Origin: Rhodobiaceae bacterium
GTDB lineage: Bacteria; Pseudomonadota; Alphaproteobacteria; Parvibaculales; Parvibaculaceae
Assembly (NCBI GenBank): GCA_021404525.1
Contig: JAAWWE010000006.1
Coordinates: forward strand, 167,899-231,898
Reading direction: 5' to 3'
DNA length: 64,000 nt
In this document: one piece after another, positions 41,352 to 51,112 of the stretch
Layout: every line of letters begins with the position of its first letter
Position numbering within the stretch: the first letter of the stretch is position 1
The notes under the pieces: model-generated
Told to the model about the DNA's origin: nothing
What the model saw: only the letters and a program-made list of their open reading frames with translations
Databases searched by the model: none
Position numbers and translations under genes: made by a program

Positions 41352-41915
41352 ATGACGGAAACAAGCCTCGCACCCCTAAGAATTCTGATCGTCGAAGACA
41401 GCGAACAAATGCGAACGCTGCTTCAAGCGCTTTTGGAAGCCATGAGCATTACCGACATTCTAATCGCAGGAGACGGTGAGCAGGGTTTGGCGCTCTATAT
41501 GGAATCAGCGCCCGACATTGTCATAACAGACGGCGCCATGGTGCCTATGGATGGCTATGAGCTGACGAACCGCATTCGGACGGCACCAGACAACCCGAAC
41601 CCTTACGTCCCCATCCTCATGCTGTCAGGCCACCAGGAGAAGGAACATGTCGAGAAGGCACGGGCAAGTGGTGTGACGGAATACCTGGCAAAACCCGTTT
41701 CCTGGCAAACGCTCTACGAACGCCTGGTGGCCATTGTCAGCAATCCCAGCTTTTTTGTCCGCACACCAACCTATTTGGGTCCCGACCGGCGCAGGGAAAC
41801 CCACGAACTATATCAGGCACCAAGCCAGCATAATGAGGCACAGCCCCCCAAAACCACCGCAGAAATACTGCCATTGGACGCCATTCGCAGGCCGAGCCTC
41901 ATCCGCACAAAATAG
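41352..41915 (+). CDS. CheY-like response regulator with short C-terminal tail
   Basis: ILIVEDSEQMRTLLQALLEAM, DIVITDGAMVPMDGYELTNRIR, LMLSGHQE, GVTEYLAKPVS. Confidence 0.95.
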   Translation: MTETSLAPLRILIVEDSEQMRTLLQALLEAMSITDILIAGDGEQGLALYMESAPDIVITDGAMVPMDGYELTNRIRTAPDNPNPYVPILMLSGHQEKEHVEKARASGVTEYLAKPVSWQTLYERLVAIVSNPSFFVRTPTYLGPDRRRETHELYQAPSQHNEAQPPKTTAEILPLDAIRRPSLIRTK

Positions 41916-42022
41916 ACACTGAAGGCCTAAGGTGACTGGCCCGTCATTTTTTTGCCTTCCACCATGTTTTGCGGCTAGGCTCACTTCCAGGACCGTTCCG
42001 CAGGATGCCTTGGAGGAGTGCC

Positions 42023-43156
42023 ATGTCTACTGAACAGACCAACATCACAGTTGATAGTGCTTATGAAGCCGTCGCGCCGGATGACTTTCCGGCAATGATG
42101 GAGGTGGAGCGGTACGGCAGTCGCTCGACAGCCTTCGACAAAATCATCTCAGCGACACACGATCATTTCTGGGACCCACAGGACCCGAAATTTGTGGACT
42201 TCAGCCAGCCGTTCGATATGGAGAACGAATACCTGGTTGATCCAATCGGCCTTGCTGAATTGCAAACCGCCATCAATGACAAGATCGATGAGAAGCAGCG
42301 CATCAAACTGGTAAACCTGGATGTGCAATGGTCGCTTTCGTCCATTTTGCATGGCGAGCAAGGCGCCCTAGCTCTCTCAGCGAGCCTCTGTCATATCCTG
42401 AAAGACCCTGGCGCACAGGAATATGCAGCGAACCAGACCCGCGAAGAAGCCCGTCATGTCGCTGGGTTCTCAAATTACATTAAAGCCAGGTGGGGCAAGC
42501 CTGTCGCAGTAGGCCCCGCTCTTGGGGACCTTCTAACAGAACTCGTTCTATCCCCGCTCGTTTGGAAGAAGATTGTTGGCATGCAGATGCTCGTTGAAGG
42601 CCTCGCCATGGGCGCCTTTGCAACCTTCTACAAGCAATCCAATGACCCCGTCATGACCAAGCTGATGCAGCTCACCATGACCGACGAAGCTTTCCACCAT
42701 AAGTTCGGAAAAATCTGGGCGGATCGCACCATCCCCAAACTCTCCGAAGATGAGCGAAACCAGATCGAAGATTGGGCCTGGGAGGTCTTTCAGGTGCTTC
42801 TCTACAATCTGGGTAGCCCGGAGCAAAAGAAGCACATCTACGCCGCTGTCGGTCTGGATTGGGAGTGGGTCCAAAGTGCCTTCATGGAGGCGATGACAGA
42901 CGCTGCGGTTCGCGAAGACATGATGGAAGCGACAAACATCTTCCGTGTTCTTATCAAAACCCTTCTGAAAGCAGGGGTCATCACGGACCGGACCTCCGCC
43001 AATTATGCCGCCTTCATCGATATGAAAGAGCTTCACCAGGAAGGCGACCGGATGATTGGCGACGATATTGCTGAAGAAGGCATCAAATATCTTCGTGAAT
43101 TGAACGGAAACACCAACAAATACATGTCGCTGGACAATATGACGGCGGCCGAATAA
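42023..43156 (+). CDS. Ferritin-like diiron protein (oxidase/desaturase-like)
   Basis: HGEQGALAL, REEARHVAGF, EGLAMGAF and TDEAFHHKFG give a spaced E/EExRH/E/DExxHH carboxylate-His set. Confidence 0.75.
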   Translation: MSTEQTNITVDSAYEAVAPDDFPAMMEVERYGSRSTAFDKIISATHDHFWDPQDPKFVDFSQPFDMENEYLVDPIGLAELQTAINDKIDEKQRIKLVNLDVQWSLSSILHGEQGALALSASLCHILKDPGAQEYAANQTREEARHVAGFSNYIKARWGKPVAVGPALGDLLTELVLSPLVWKKIVGMQMLVEGLAMGAFATFYKQSNDPVMTKLMQLTMTDEAFHHKFGKIWADRTIPKLSEDERNQIEDWAWEVFQVLLYNLGSPEQKKHIYAAVGLDWEWVQSAFMEAMTDAAVREDMMEATNIFRVLIKTLLKAGVITDRTSANYAAFIDMKELHQEGDRMIGDDIAEEGIKYLRELNGNTNKYMSLDNMTAAE

Positions 43157-43260
43157 CCGCGCCAAAACAGGCGATCACAATTTCGTAAAATCGGGCGGTA
43201 CCGGAGGGTGTCGCCCTTTTTATTTACCAATCCCGTGTTAGACTCTTACCTTACGTCACC

Positions 43261-44184
43261 ATGGGGCTAGGTCATTCCATGAGTGTGGAACGGTCTTATT
43301 CTGAACGGGCTTTTCAATGGCGCAATCGCCTTGCCATTGGTCTGTTCACTGCGGCCACGCTCCTTCTTCTCCTCAACATTCAGTCACACGCAAATGTCTT
43401 TGAAGTTGACGACCGGCGCCTCATCACGCCGGATGATCAAATGGGATTTGTCGGCATCATCGCCTGCGCCAACACCAAACGCATCCCAACTGCCAGCCTC
43501 ATCACCACGCCGGATGCAAACCCACACCGTCAGCATGAGGTGATCACCACCGTCGCCCACGCCTTCTTCACCAAAGAAGGAGATCGCTGGCAGGACTGTT
43601 CCTTTTTACCCGAAGGTGACCCGACACGCGCCTTGCCCATCACCCATGTGATGGTCGGAACATCTACTCCCGGCAAAGGATGGAACGACGATTGGGCCGT
43701 CGCTGTGGTTGAGGGTCGCGTCTCAACGGATACGCCGCTCCCAATGCCTCTCTCAGTTGATCTCAAAACCCTCGAAGAGCACCGCACGAAAGGGGCACGC
43801 ATCCAGCTCGCAGGCCACAATGGTGAGCGCCTTCCCATGCTCATGTCTGAAAATTGCGGCCCCAGGCACAAGCGAAGCGGAAGTCACAATTTTGGTGATA
43901 CCCGTGTCTTCAATCATGATTGCGACATGATATCTGGATGGTCAGGAGGGCCTCTCCTTCTTCGAACACCATCAGACGTCTTCACTATTGGGGTGAACTC
44001 AACGCGGTTCAATCCGGTAGTCCATCAGACGGGCTTTCCGTTCGATGATCGGTTCAATCCGAATACAGCCATCCGTGTGGACAACGAGTTTCTGGCGACA
44101 ATTGAGCGCTTGAGCGTTGAGGGTGTCCCCATCCAACTGGCCGTTAGCACATCAGTTTGCAGCGGCGAGCAGGCTGACTGCTGA
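43261..44184 (+). CDS. Trypsin-like (S1) serine protease, membrane-anchored or secreted
   Basis: N-term TM/signal; VITTVAHAFF (His), DDWAVAVVEG (Asp), DMISGWSGGPLLL (Ser). Confidence 0.8.
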   Translation: MGLGHSMSVERSYSERAFQWRNRLAIGLFTAATLLLLLNIQSHANVFEVDDRRLITPDDQMGFVGIIACANTKRIPTASLITTPDANPHRQHEVITTVAHAFFTKEGDRWQDCSFLPEGDPTRALPITHVMVGTSTPGKGWNDDWAVAVVEGRVSTDTPLPMPLSVDLKTLEEHRTKGARIQLAGHNGERLPMLMSENCGPRHKRSGSHNFGDTRVFNHDCDMISGWSGGPLLLRTPSDVFTIGVNSTRFNPVVHQTGFPFDDRFNPNTAIRVDNEFLATIERLSVEGVPIQLAVSTSVCSGEQADC

Positions 44185-44189
44185 GCAGT

Positions 44190-44786
44190 CTAGTTTTTGG
44201 CTGCAGCGATTGGTGCGAGCAGTGCCTCAAGGCTTTTTGCATAAATCTTTCGTGCCGCCTTCGGATCGTCTGCGTTTGCAATCGCAAGCCCCGCCTGCAT
44301 AAGCGACCCCCCGATGAGATCAGCTAAGGGTTCAAGAGGTTGCTTTCGCAATATGCCTTCCTCCACCAGATGTTCCAGTGAATGCGTTACAAGAGCCTTA
44401 TTCAGAGGTTCCTGGAGCTCGCGCCAAGCCTCCCATCCGAGCACGACGGGACCGTCCAGCAAGATGACCTGTTTGATGTCTTCCCGGCTATAGAGATCAA
44501 GCAGGATCCGCGTGCCCACCACCAGGTCCTCCCGGTCATGGGTAATCTCGTCCATCGTTTTCTCGAACAGCTCCAGCGCAACCTCATTCAACATGTCGAG
44601 AAAAAGCGCCCTGAAGAGATCCTTCTTGTCAGAAAACTGATGATAAAGCGCACCGCGCGTGACGCCGGCACGAGCAACAATCTCCTCCGTTCCCGTCTCT
44701 GCATAGCCTTTCTCGACGAAGAGCGCGCGAGCAGCTTTCAACAGCTTGGTGTAATTGCGCGATGGCTTTTTTGCAGGGGCGTTCAT
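44190..44786 (-). CDS. TetR/AcrR family transcriptional regulator
   Basis: LLKAARALFVEKGYAETGTEEIVARAGVTRGALYHQFSDKKDLFRALF. Confidence 0.96.
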   Translation of the reverse strand: MNAPAKKPSRNYTKLLKAARALFVEKGYAETGTEEIVARAGVTRGALYHQFSDKKDLFRALFLDMLNEVALELFEKTMDEITHDREDLVVGTRILLDLYSREDIKQVILLDGPVVLGWEAWRELQEPLNKALVTHSLEHLVEEGILRKQPLEPLADLIGGSLMQAGLAIANADDPKAARKIYAKSLEALLAPIAAAKN

Positions 44787-44790
44787 AAAA

Positions 44791-44803
44791 ATACAGCTTG
44801 TAT
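44791..44803. promoter_or_regulatory. Candidate TetR operator copy ATACA-GCT-TGTAT
   Basis: Shares the core of the 33-bp palindrome at 44828-44860; lies just upstream of the tetR start. Confidence 0.65.
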
Positions 44804-44827
44804 GAAAATCTCTAGCGGACTATACAC

Positions 44828-44860
44828 GATCAAAATCATACAAGCTGTATGATTTTGATC
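44828..44860. promoter_or_regulatory. Perfect 33-bp palindrome GATCAAAATCATACA-AGC-TGTATGATTTTGATC, candidate TetR operator
   Basis: 15-bp arms exactly complementary, between divergent tetR and ferric-reductase-like gene. Confidence 0.85.
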
Positions 44861-44872
44861 TGGGAGATAGGC

Positions 44873-45496
44873 ATGGCTGCATCAAGAAAAACCCCCACAT
44901 GGCTTTTTGCCGTGACCCTGATCGCGTCGCTGACGACAGTCATTGGGCCTTTGTTGCTGCTCGGCATGAGCGAGCGAGGCCTGCAGCTTGCGGCACGCTA
45001 TACCGTCCGGGTGAGCTTCCCCCTCTTCCTACTGGCATACCTGGCACGACCACTGACGACGCTCTGGCGTTCTGACGTCACGCGCTGGTTACAGAGGAAT
45101 AGACGCTATCTCGGTCTGAACTTCGCCCTCGCCCACACCATTCACCTTGGGGCCCTCACGAGCTATTTCATCTATTTGGGCATATCACCCGACGCGGCGA
45201 CCTTGATCGGCGGCGGCCTGGCCTATGCCCTGATGTTTGTCATGGCGGCGACATCCAACGATCGAGCCGTTAAAACGCTCGGCACTAATTGGCGGCGAAT
45301 ACACTCGATTGGTCTCCACTACCTCTGGTTCATCTTCTTGATCACCTATATGCGGCGCCTTTCGGGCGGTGAGAGTGGAGACATAACGGAAGATTTATTC
45401 GCCGTAGGTGTCGTCGGGTCCGCCTTGGTCTTCGGCGCTCTTCTGGTCCGTCTCATCGCAGCCCTAAAACAGCGCCGACAGAAAGCAGCTGCTTGA
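44873..45496 (+). CDS. Ferric reductase-like transmembrane protein
   Basis: Multi-TM; RRYLGLNFALAHTIHLGALTSYF, TLGTNWRRIHSIGLHYLWFIFLITYMRR. Confidence 0.85.
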   Translation: MAASRKTPTWLFAVTLIASLTTVIGPLLLLGMSERGLQLAARYTVRVSFPLFLLAYLARPLTTLWRSDVTRWLQRNRRYLGLNFALAHTIHLGALTSYFIYLGISPDAATLIGGGLAYALMFVMAATSNDRAVKTLGTNWRRIHSIGLHYLWFIFLITYMRRLSGGESGDITEDLFAVGVVGSALVFGALLVRLIAALKQRRQKAAA

Positions 45497-45587
45497 CCCA
45501 CTGTTTCGCGTGACCTTGTCGTGTGGCGCGGTATATTTGCCCCCAAAGGGCGAATAAGGCCCGCACACATCGAACGGGGAGGACCAT

Positions 45588-47204
45588 ATGGCCTGGAACT
45601 ACGGCGATATACTCGACACGATTGCGCCAATGCTGCCGGCAGATGCGCCAGCAATGATCCATGGGGATCGTATGATCACCTGGGGCGAAACCACCAAACG
45701 CACCAACAACATCGCCCGTGGCCTTATTGAGCGCGGCGCAAAGCCCGGCGACAAGCTAGCCTTCTATATGCGCAATCGCCCGGAATATATGGAGACCCTC
45801 GCGACCAGCTTCAAAGCGAGGATGACCCATGTGAACGTCAACTACCGCTACACAGCTGACGAAGTCTTCTACATTTTTGACAATTCTGACGCCCAAACCG
45901 TCATCTACGGTTCTGAGTTTCGACACATCATTGAAGAGCTGAAGGACCGCCTGACAAAGGTCGCAACCTTTATCGAAGTAACAGAAGACGGAACCACCGC
46001 ATCCTTCGCCGAGGATTTCGAAACCCTTGCCACCACTGGCGACGGCGCGCAGCTCGACATTCAGCGCTCACCAGACGACCAACTGTTTATCTATACCGGT
46101 GGCACAACCGGCATGCCAAAAGGGGTTATGTGGCGCCATGATGATATGCGCGAAGCGCAGCTCAATGCCCTGCGCCGTTTGGGACCGGTGCCGGAGTCAC
46201 TCGACGAGCTGCAGGCGGCAATTAAAGAGGTTGGGCCAGCTGGCAAGATGATCCCAGCCTGCCCACTCATGCACGGCACGGGCTTGCTCACCGCTCTTGG
46301 CAATCAGATGAATGGCGGTTGCGTTGTCACTCTCAGTCATCCCTCTTTCAACCCGGAAGAAATGCTGGAGGCAATCGATAAACACAAAGTGGCAAGTGCT
46401 GCCATCGTTGGCGATGCTTTCGCGAAACCACTGCTGAAAACACTCGATGAAAACCCTGGAAAATACGATCTCTCCAGCATGGAAACACTCATCTCTTCTG
46501 GGGTGATGTGGTCCATGGAAGTAAAGCAGGGCCTTCTGAAACACATGCCGACGGCCATCATGACAGACAGCTTTGGGTCTTCCGAAGGACTGGGCTTTGG
46601 CTCTTCCCTCACCACTGCTGACGGTGTCATCAGCACCGCCAAGTTCCAGATCGGTGATCGCTGCAAAGTATTTGATGAGGAAGACAACCTCGTCGAACCA
46701 GGCTCCGGCAAACCGGGCTTCATCGCCCTGACCGGCCCAATCCCTGTCGGCTATTACAAAGATGAAGAGAAGACAGCCAAGACTTTCAAGACAATTGACG
46801 GCGTGCGCTACTCAATCCCAGGCGACTGGTGCACCGTAGAAGAAGACGGCACGCTCACCCTGTTAGGCCGCGGCTCTGTCTGCATCAACACAGCCGGTGA
46901 AAAGGTCTACCCGGAAGAAATCGAAGAAGTGCTAAAAACCCACCCTGCCATTGACGACGCGCTTGTTGTTGGAGTGCCGGATGAGAAATGGGGGCAGTCT
47001 GTCACCGGCATTGTGAAACTCAGCGGTGAAGGCGATTTCAATGAGGAAGATCTCCGTCAGCATGTGCGCAGTTCCCTCGCTGGATACAAAACGCCAAAGC
47101 GTATTTTGGTCGGCGATGCGATCCCGTTCCGCGCCTCAAACGGCAAGGCAGACTATAAGGGTGTCACCACGTTCGCGCTAAACGAATTGGGAATTCCTGC
47201 GTAA
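45588..47204 (+). CDS. Acyl-CoA synthetase (ANL superfamily)
   Basis: LFIYTGGTTGMPKGVMWRHDDM, CPLMHGTG, PGDWCTVEEDGTLTLLGRGSVCINTAGEKVYPEEIEEVL. Confidence 0.95.
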   Translation: MAWNYGDILDTIAPMLPADAPAMIHGDRMITWGETTKRTNNIARGLIERGAKPGDKLAFYMRNRPEYMETLATSFKARMTHVNVNYRYTADEVFYIFDNSDAQTVIYGSEFRHIIEELKDRLTKVATFIEVTEDGTTASFAEDFETLATTGDGAQLDIQRSPDDQLFIYTGGTTGMPKGVMWRHDDMREAQLNALRRLGPVPESLDELQAAIKEVGPAGKMIPACPLMHGTGLLTALGNQMNGGCVVTLSHPSFNPEEMLEAIDKHKVASAAIVGDAFAKPLLKTLDENPGKYDLSSMETLISSGVMWSMEVKQGLLKHMPTAIMTDSFGSSEGLGFGSSLTTADGVISTAKFQIGDRCKVFDEEDNLVEPGSGKPGFIALTGPIPVGYYKDEEKTAKTFKTIDGVRYSIPGDWCTVEEDGTLTLLGRGSVCINTAGEKVYPEEIEEVLKTHPAIDDALVVGVPDEKWGQSVTGIVKLSGEGDFNEEDLRQHVRSSLAGYKTPKRILVGDAIPFRASNGKADYKGVTTFALNELGIPA

Positions 47205-47225
47205 ACAAAAGACATGTCAGAAGGA

Positions 47226-47257
47226 AGCGGCGGTCAATCACTTGGCCGCCGCTTTTT
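47226..47257 (+). terminator. Rho-independent terminator after acyl-CoA synthetase
   Basis: AGCGGCGGTCAA-TCAC-TTGGCCGCCGCT then TTTTG. Confidence 0.85.
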
Positions 47258-47264
47258 GTTTGTC

Positions 47265-48167
47265 TCAGTGATCAAGCCAGGACGAAATCCGCAATTCCTC
47301 CACCAGATGGTCAACCACAGCACGCACCCGCGCTGTGGTTTGGCCAGCCTCTTTGTGCACAACATGTACAGGCAAAGGCGGACCCTCAGCTTCCGGCAAG
47401 ATGATCTGCAACCTTCCCTCAGCCACCTCTGCCGCGATCTGATAGGACAGAACGCGAGTCACCCCGCGCCCTGCCACAGCAGCAGCGATTGCTGCATCGG
47501 CTGTGTTCACCAGCAACCGTGTTTCCGGCCGATGCGTGATCAATTTGCCCTCTGCCATGAGGCCCCATCGACTACCAGACCGACTTTGCGAAAAATCGAT
47601 GAGCCGGTGCTGGTCGAGATCAGCGACATTTGTTAGGTCCCCATGCGCCTCCAAATAGGACGGTGCCGCACAGAGAACCCTGCGCACAGACCCGACCCGC
47701 GAGGCAACCAGCGTTGAATCTGGAAGGTCCGCAATCCGAACCGCCACATCAATACCCTCGTCCATCATGTGAACCACCCTGTCGACAAAGAGCGTGGCCA
47801 CAGACAGGGCCGGATAGCGGTCCATAAGGCTAAACAGAATAGGGGTGAGGGCTAGACGTCCAAAGAGCGCGGAGCCGGTCACAGATACCCAGCCTTCTGG
47901 CTGTCCATGCCGACCACCGGCATGAGCATCGGCGTCTTCAAGGTCAGCCAGAATGCGACGGCAGTCTTCTAGATAGCGCACGCCCGCATCTGTCAGCTTT
48001 ACGGAGCGCGTTGTGCGATGAAACAACCTCGCCCCAAGAGCGTCTTCTAGATCGGAAACCAGACGCGTCACAGACGGCGCAGAAAGCCTCAGTGCACGAG
48101 CGCCAGCAGCAAATCCTTCCGTCTCTGCCACGGCTACAAAAGCCCGCATAGAACGCAACTGATCCAT
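47265..48167 (-). CDS. LysR family transcriptional regulator
   Basis: MDQLRSMRAFVAVAETEGFAAGARALRLSAPSVTRLVSDLEDALGARLFHRTTRSVKLTDAG. Confidence 0.96.
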   Translation of the reverse strand: MDQLRSMRAFVAVAETEGFAAGARALRLSAPSVTRLVSDLEDALGARLFHRTTRSVKLTDAGVRYLEDCRRILADLEDADAHAGGRHGQPEGWVSVTGSALFGRLALTPILFSLMDRYPALSVATLFVDRVVHMMDEGIDVAVRIADLPDSTLVASRVGSVRRVLCAAPSYLEAHGDLTNVADLDQHRLIDFSQSRSGSRWGLMAEGKLITHRPETRLLVNTADAAIAAAVAGRGVTRVLSYQIAAEVAEGRLQIILPEAEGPPLPVHVVHKEAGQTTARVRAVVDHLVEELRISSWLDH

Positions 48168-48284
48168 CTATTGTTCCGTTTTTCAAAATAATATTGTTCG
48201 AAACTAACATATTAATTCATTTTGAGAAAAGGCCCAGATTTCCCCAAACGCAGTCACATCCCGACCGGCTCAAAGGAGGAAATC

Positions 48285-48722
48285 ATGTCCCGAAAAACTG
48301 ACACTCAGAACCCCACATCCCATCCCCTGACACAGGGTGCCCATCACATTGGTCTCACCATCCCAAGCGTCGCCGATACAAAGGCCTTCTTTCTGAACAC
48401 GCTTGGCTACACCCAGGTTGGCGAAGTCCCGGACTACCCAGCAGCATTCCTATCTGATGGCACCACCATGATCACCCTGTGGCAGGCAAAAGATCCTGCA
48501 ACCGCGACGGCATTTGATCGGAAAAACGTTGTCGGTCTCCACCATCTGGCATTGAAGGTGTCAGACAGAGCAGCCCTCGCAACCCTCCACGGCAAGATCA
48601 AAGCTGCACCTGGATGCGAAATTGAATTCGCGCCGGAGTCACTGGGCGGCGGCGACATTCATCATCTCATGTGCACCATCCCGGGCGGCATCCGCGTTGA
48701 GTTCATCGCCCCTAAGCCCTGA
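48285..48722 (+). CDS. VOC family protein (glyoxalase-like)
   Basis: GAHHIGLTIPSVADTKAFFLNTLGYTQVGEVPDYPAAFLSDGTTMITLWQ; C-term PGGIRVEFIAP. Confidence 0.93.
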   Translation: MSRKTDTQNPTSHPLTQGAHHIGLTIPSVADTKAFFLNTLGYTQVGEVPDYPAAFLSDGTTMITLWQAKDPATATAFDRKNVVGLHHLALKVSDRAALATLHGKIKAAPGCEIEFAPESLGGGDIHHLMCTIPGGIRVEFIAPKP

Positions 48723-48745
48723 GTCAGATAGCAGGAGGAAGCCAG

Positions 48746-49708
48746 ATGACCCAAGCATGGACACACGAAACCTCGCCCTTTCACGAAGGCGAACGACGCA
48801 TTCAAGAACGGGCCGGTGTCCGCGAACGAACGGAATTGCAGGGGCAACGGGTGATCCGCGACCACCTGCCCAATCAACACCGTGAGTTCTACGAGAACCT
48901 TCCCTTCCTCCTGCTGGGCTCTGTCGATTCTGAAGGCAGACCTTGGGCGTCTTTGGTCGCAGGTTCTCCCGGTTTCATTCAAAGTCCGGATGCAGGTCAC
49001 ATTCACCTGAACACAACCGCGCTCAGTGGCGACCCACTCGACAAAAACTTGCAAGAAGACACCTATCTCGGCGTTCTGGGAATTGAACCAGCCACCAGAC
49101 GGCGCAACCGGTTTAACGGGCGCGCTGCACAAGTGAACAAAGGCGGGTTTGACATCCGCGTGGATCAGTCTTTTGGCAACTGTCCCAAATTCATTCAAAC
49201 CCGCGACGTCGCCTACGTCACTCCGTCAGAGCATGACCTCACACCGGTGGCGCGGGAAGTTGACCTGTCAGACACAGATGTAGTCCGCACGATCACCACA
49301 GCGGACACCTTCTTTATTGCCACGGCGTACTCAGACGGCAGCGGATCAGCAACCATGGGAGCAGATGTCTCCCATAGGGGCGGCAAGCCAGGCTTTCTAA
49401 GAATTGCCGACGAGAGCTCAATTCTGTTCCCCGACTTTATCGGCAACAATCACTTCAACACACTCGGCAATATTGAAATGAACCCGCAGGCGGGGATCCT
49501 CTTTATCGACTTTGAAAAGAACGGGCTTGTCTACATGACTGGAAAGGCCGAGACCATCTGGGACGGCCCCGAGGTTGTTGGGTTCGACGGTGCCAAACGC
49601 CTGACAAAGATCACGCCCAGCAAAATCATTGCGACACAGAACACACTGCCCTTGCGTTTTGAATTTGGCGACTACTCCCCCTTCCTCTCCAAGACAGGGA
49701 GTTGGTAA
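48746..49708 (+). CDS. Pyridoxamine 5'-phosphate oxidase family protein
   Basis: FLLLGSVDSEGRPWASLVAGSPGFI, FFIATAYSDGSGSATMGADVSHRGGKPGFLR, GNIEMNPQAGILFIDFE. Confidence 0.88.
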   Translation: MTQAWTHETSPFHEGERRIQERAGVRERTELQGQRVIRDHLPNQHREFYENLPFLLLGSVDSEGRPWASLVAGSPGFIQSPDAGHIHLNTTALSGDPLDKNLQEDTYLGVLGIEPATRRRNRFNGRAAQVNKGGFDIRVDQSFGNCPKFIQTRDVAYVTPSEHDLTPVAREVDLSDTDVVRTITTADTFFIATAYSDGSGSATMGADVSHRGGKPGFLRIADESSILFPDFIGNNHFNTLGNIEMNPQAGILFIDFEKNGLVYMTGKAETIWDGPEVVGFDGAKRLTKITPSKIIATQNTLPLRFEFGDYSPFLSKTGSW

Positions 49709-49872
49709 GGGCCCGCCAAGGCATCAGCGGTACTTTCCTGCGCTTGACAACCAGCGCCCCTACGGAATTCGCGCAAAATAGAACCGCGTACACCTAATGT
49801 CCGCTTGCCTGGCGGCCCATCAGCGCTATTCTTCTTGCAACGTAACTGACGAAAAATCAGGAAGAGACGCAA

Positions 49873-51057
49873 ATGGACGCTCTAGAGCAATTCCGGGCCG
49901 ATACCCGCGCCTGGCTGGAAGAAAACTGCCCCCCTTCAATGCGCACGCCCATGCCGGAGGACGAAAGTCCCTGGGGCGGGAAACGCGCTGTGTGGAAGAA
50001 CCCAGAGTCAAAACAATGGCTCGACGCTATGGCGAGCCGCGGCTGGACCGCTCCACAATGGCCATCGGAATATGGTGGCGGCGGCCTTTCCAAAGAAGAA
50101 AACAAAGTGCTTCAGCAGGAACTGCGTCGCATCAAAGCCCGCCCGGCTCTCATGAGCTTCGGCATCTGGATGCTTGGCCCTGCACTTCTTGAATTCGCCA
50201 ATGAAGAACAGAAGAAAGAGCACCTTCCGAAAATCATCCGCGGCGAAATCCGCTGGTGCCAGGGATATTCCGAACCAGGTGCTGGATCTGACCTTGCGGG
50301 CCTGCAGACCAAGTGTGAAGACAAAGGCGATCACTACCTCGTCAATGGTCAGAAAATCTGGACGTCCTACGCGGACAAAGCAGATTGGATCTTCGCCCTT
50401 GTGCGCACAGACACCACTGTCAAACATGACGGCATCAGCTTCCTGCTGATCGACATGGAACAGGATGGCGTCGAAGCCCGTCCCATCACCATGATCTCAG
50501 GCGCGTCTCCCTTCTGTGAAACTTTCTTCACCGATGCGACAGCACCAAAAGGCAATCTGGTTGGTGAACTCAACAAAGGCTGGACCATTGCCAAACGTCT
50601 GCTTCAGCATGAGCGGGAAATGATTTCCGGCATGGGCATGGGCAGCGGCGGCGGCGGCACGGGCCTTGCTGATCTCGCAAAGGACTATGTCGGCCAGGCA
50701 GACGGCAAAATTTCTGACGCAACCGTTCGCGATTCTGTTGCACGCCAAAAAATGGACTCCCATGCATTTGGCCTGACACTTCAGCGCACAACGGAGGAAG
50801 CGAAAGCGGGCCAGGGAACCGGCGCTGCATCGTCGATCTTCAAATATTATGGAACGGAACTGAACAAACGCCGCAACGAACTCATCATCGAACTGATGGG
50901 AACACAGGGCCTTGGCTGGGAAGGCGACAGCTTCTCAGATGAAGAACTGTCAGCTCCCCGAAGCTGGCTGCGCTCGAAGGGGAACTCCATCGAAGGTGGC
51001 ACAACCGAAGTTCAGCTTAACGTGATCTCCAAGCGTGTTCTCGGCCTGCCGAGCTAA
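49873..51057 (+). CDS. Acyl-CoA dehydrogenase family protein
   Basis: WCQGYSEPGAGSDLAGLQTKCEDKGDHYLVNGQKIWTSYADKADW, SIEGGTTEVQLNVISKRVLGLP. Confidence 0.95.
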   Translation: MDALEQFRADTRAWLEENCPPSMRTPMPEDESPWGGKRAVWKNPESKQWLDAMASRGWTAPQWPSEYGGGGLSKEENKVLQQELRRIKARPALMSFGIWMLGPALLEFANEEQKKEHLPKIIRGEIRWCQGYSEPGAGSDLAGLQTKCEDKGDHYLVNGQKIWTSYADKADWIFALVRTDTTVKHDGISFLLIDMEQDGVEARPITMISGASPFCETFFTDATAPKGNLVGELNKGWTIAKRLLQHEREMISGMGMGSGGGGTGLADLAKDYVGQADGKISDATVRDSVARQKMDSHAFGLTLQRTTEEAKAGQGTGAASSIFKYYGTELNKRRNELIIELMGTQGLGWEGDSFSDEELSAPRSWLRSKGNSIEGGTTEVQLNVISKRVLGLPS

Positions 51058-51112
51058 CACGCGACAATCACGGCATAAAAATAGAAACGACTAGATAAAG
51101 ACAGGGATACCC

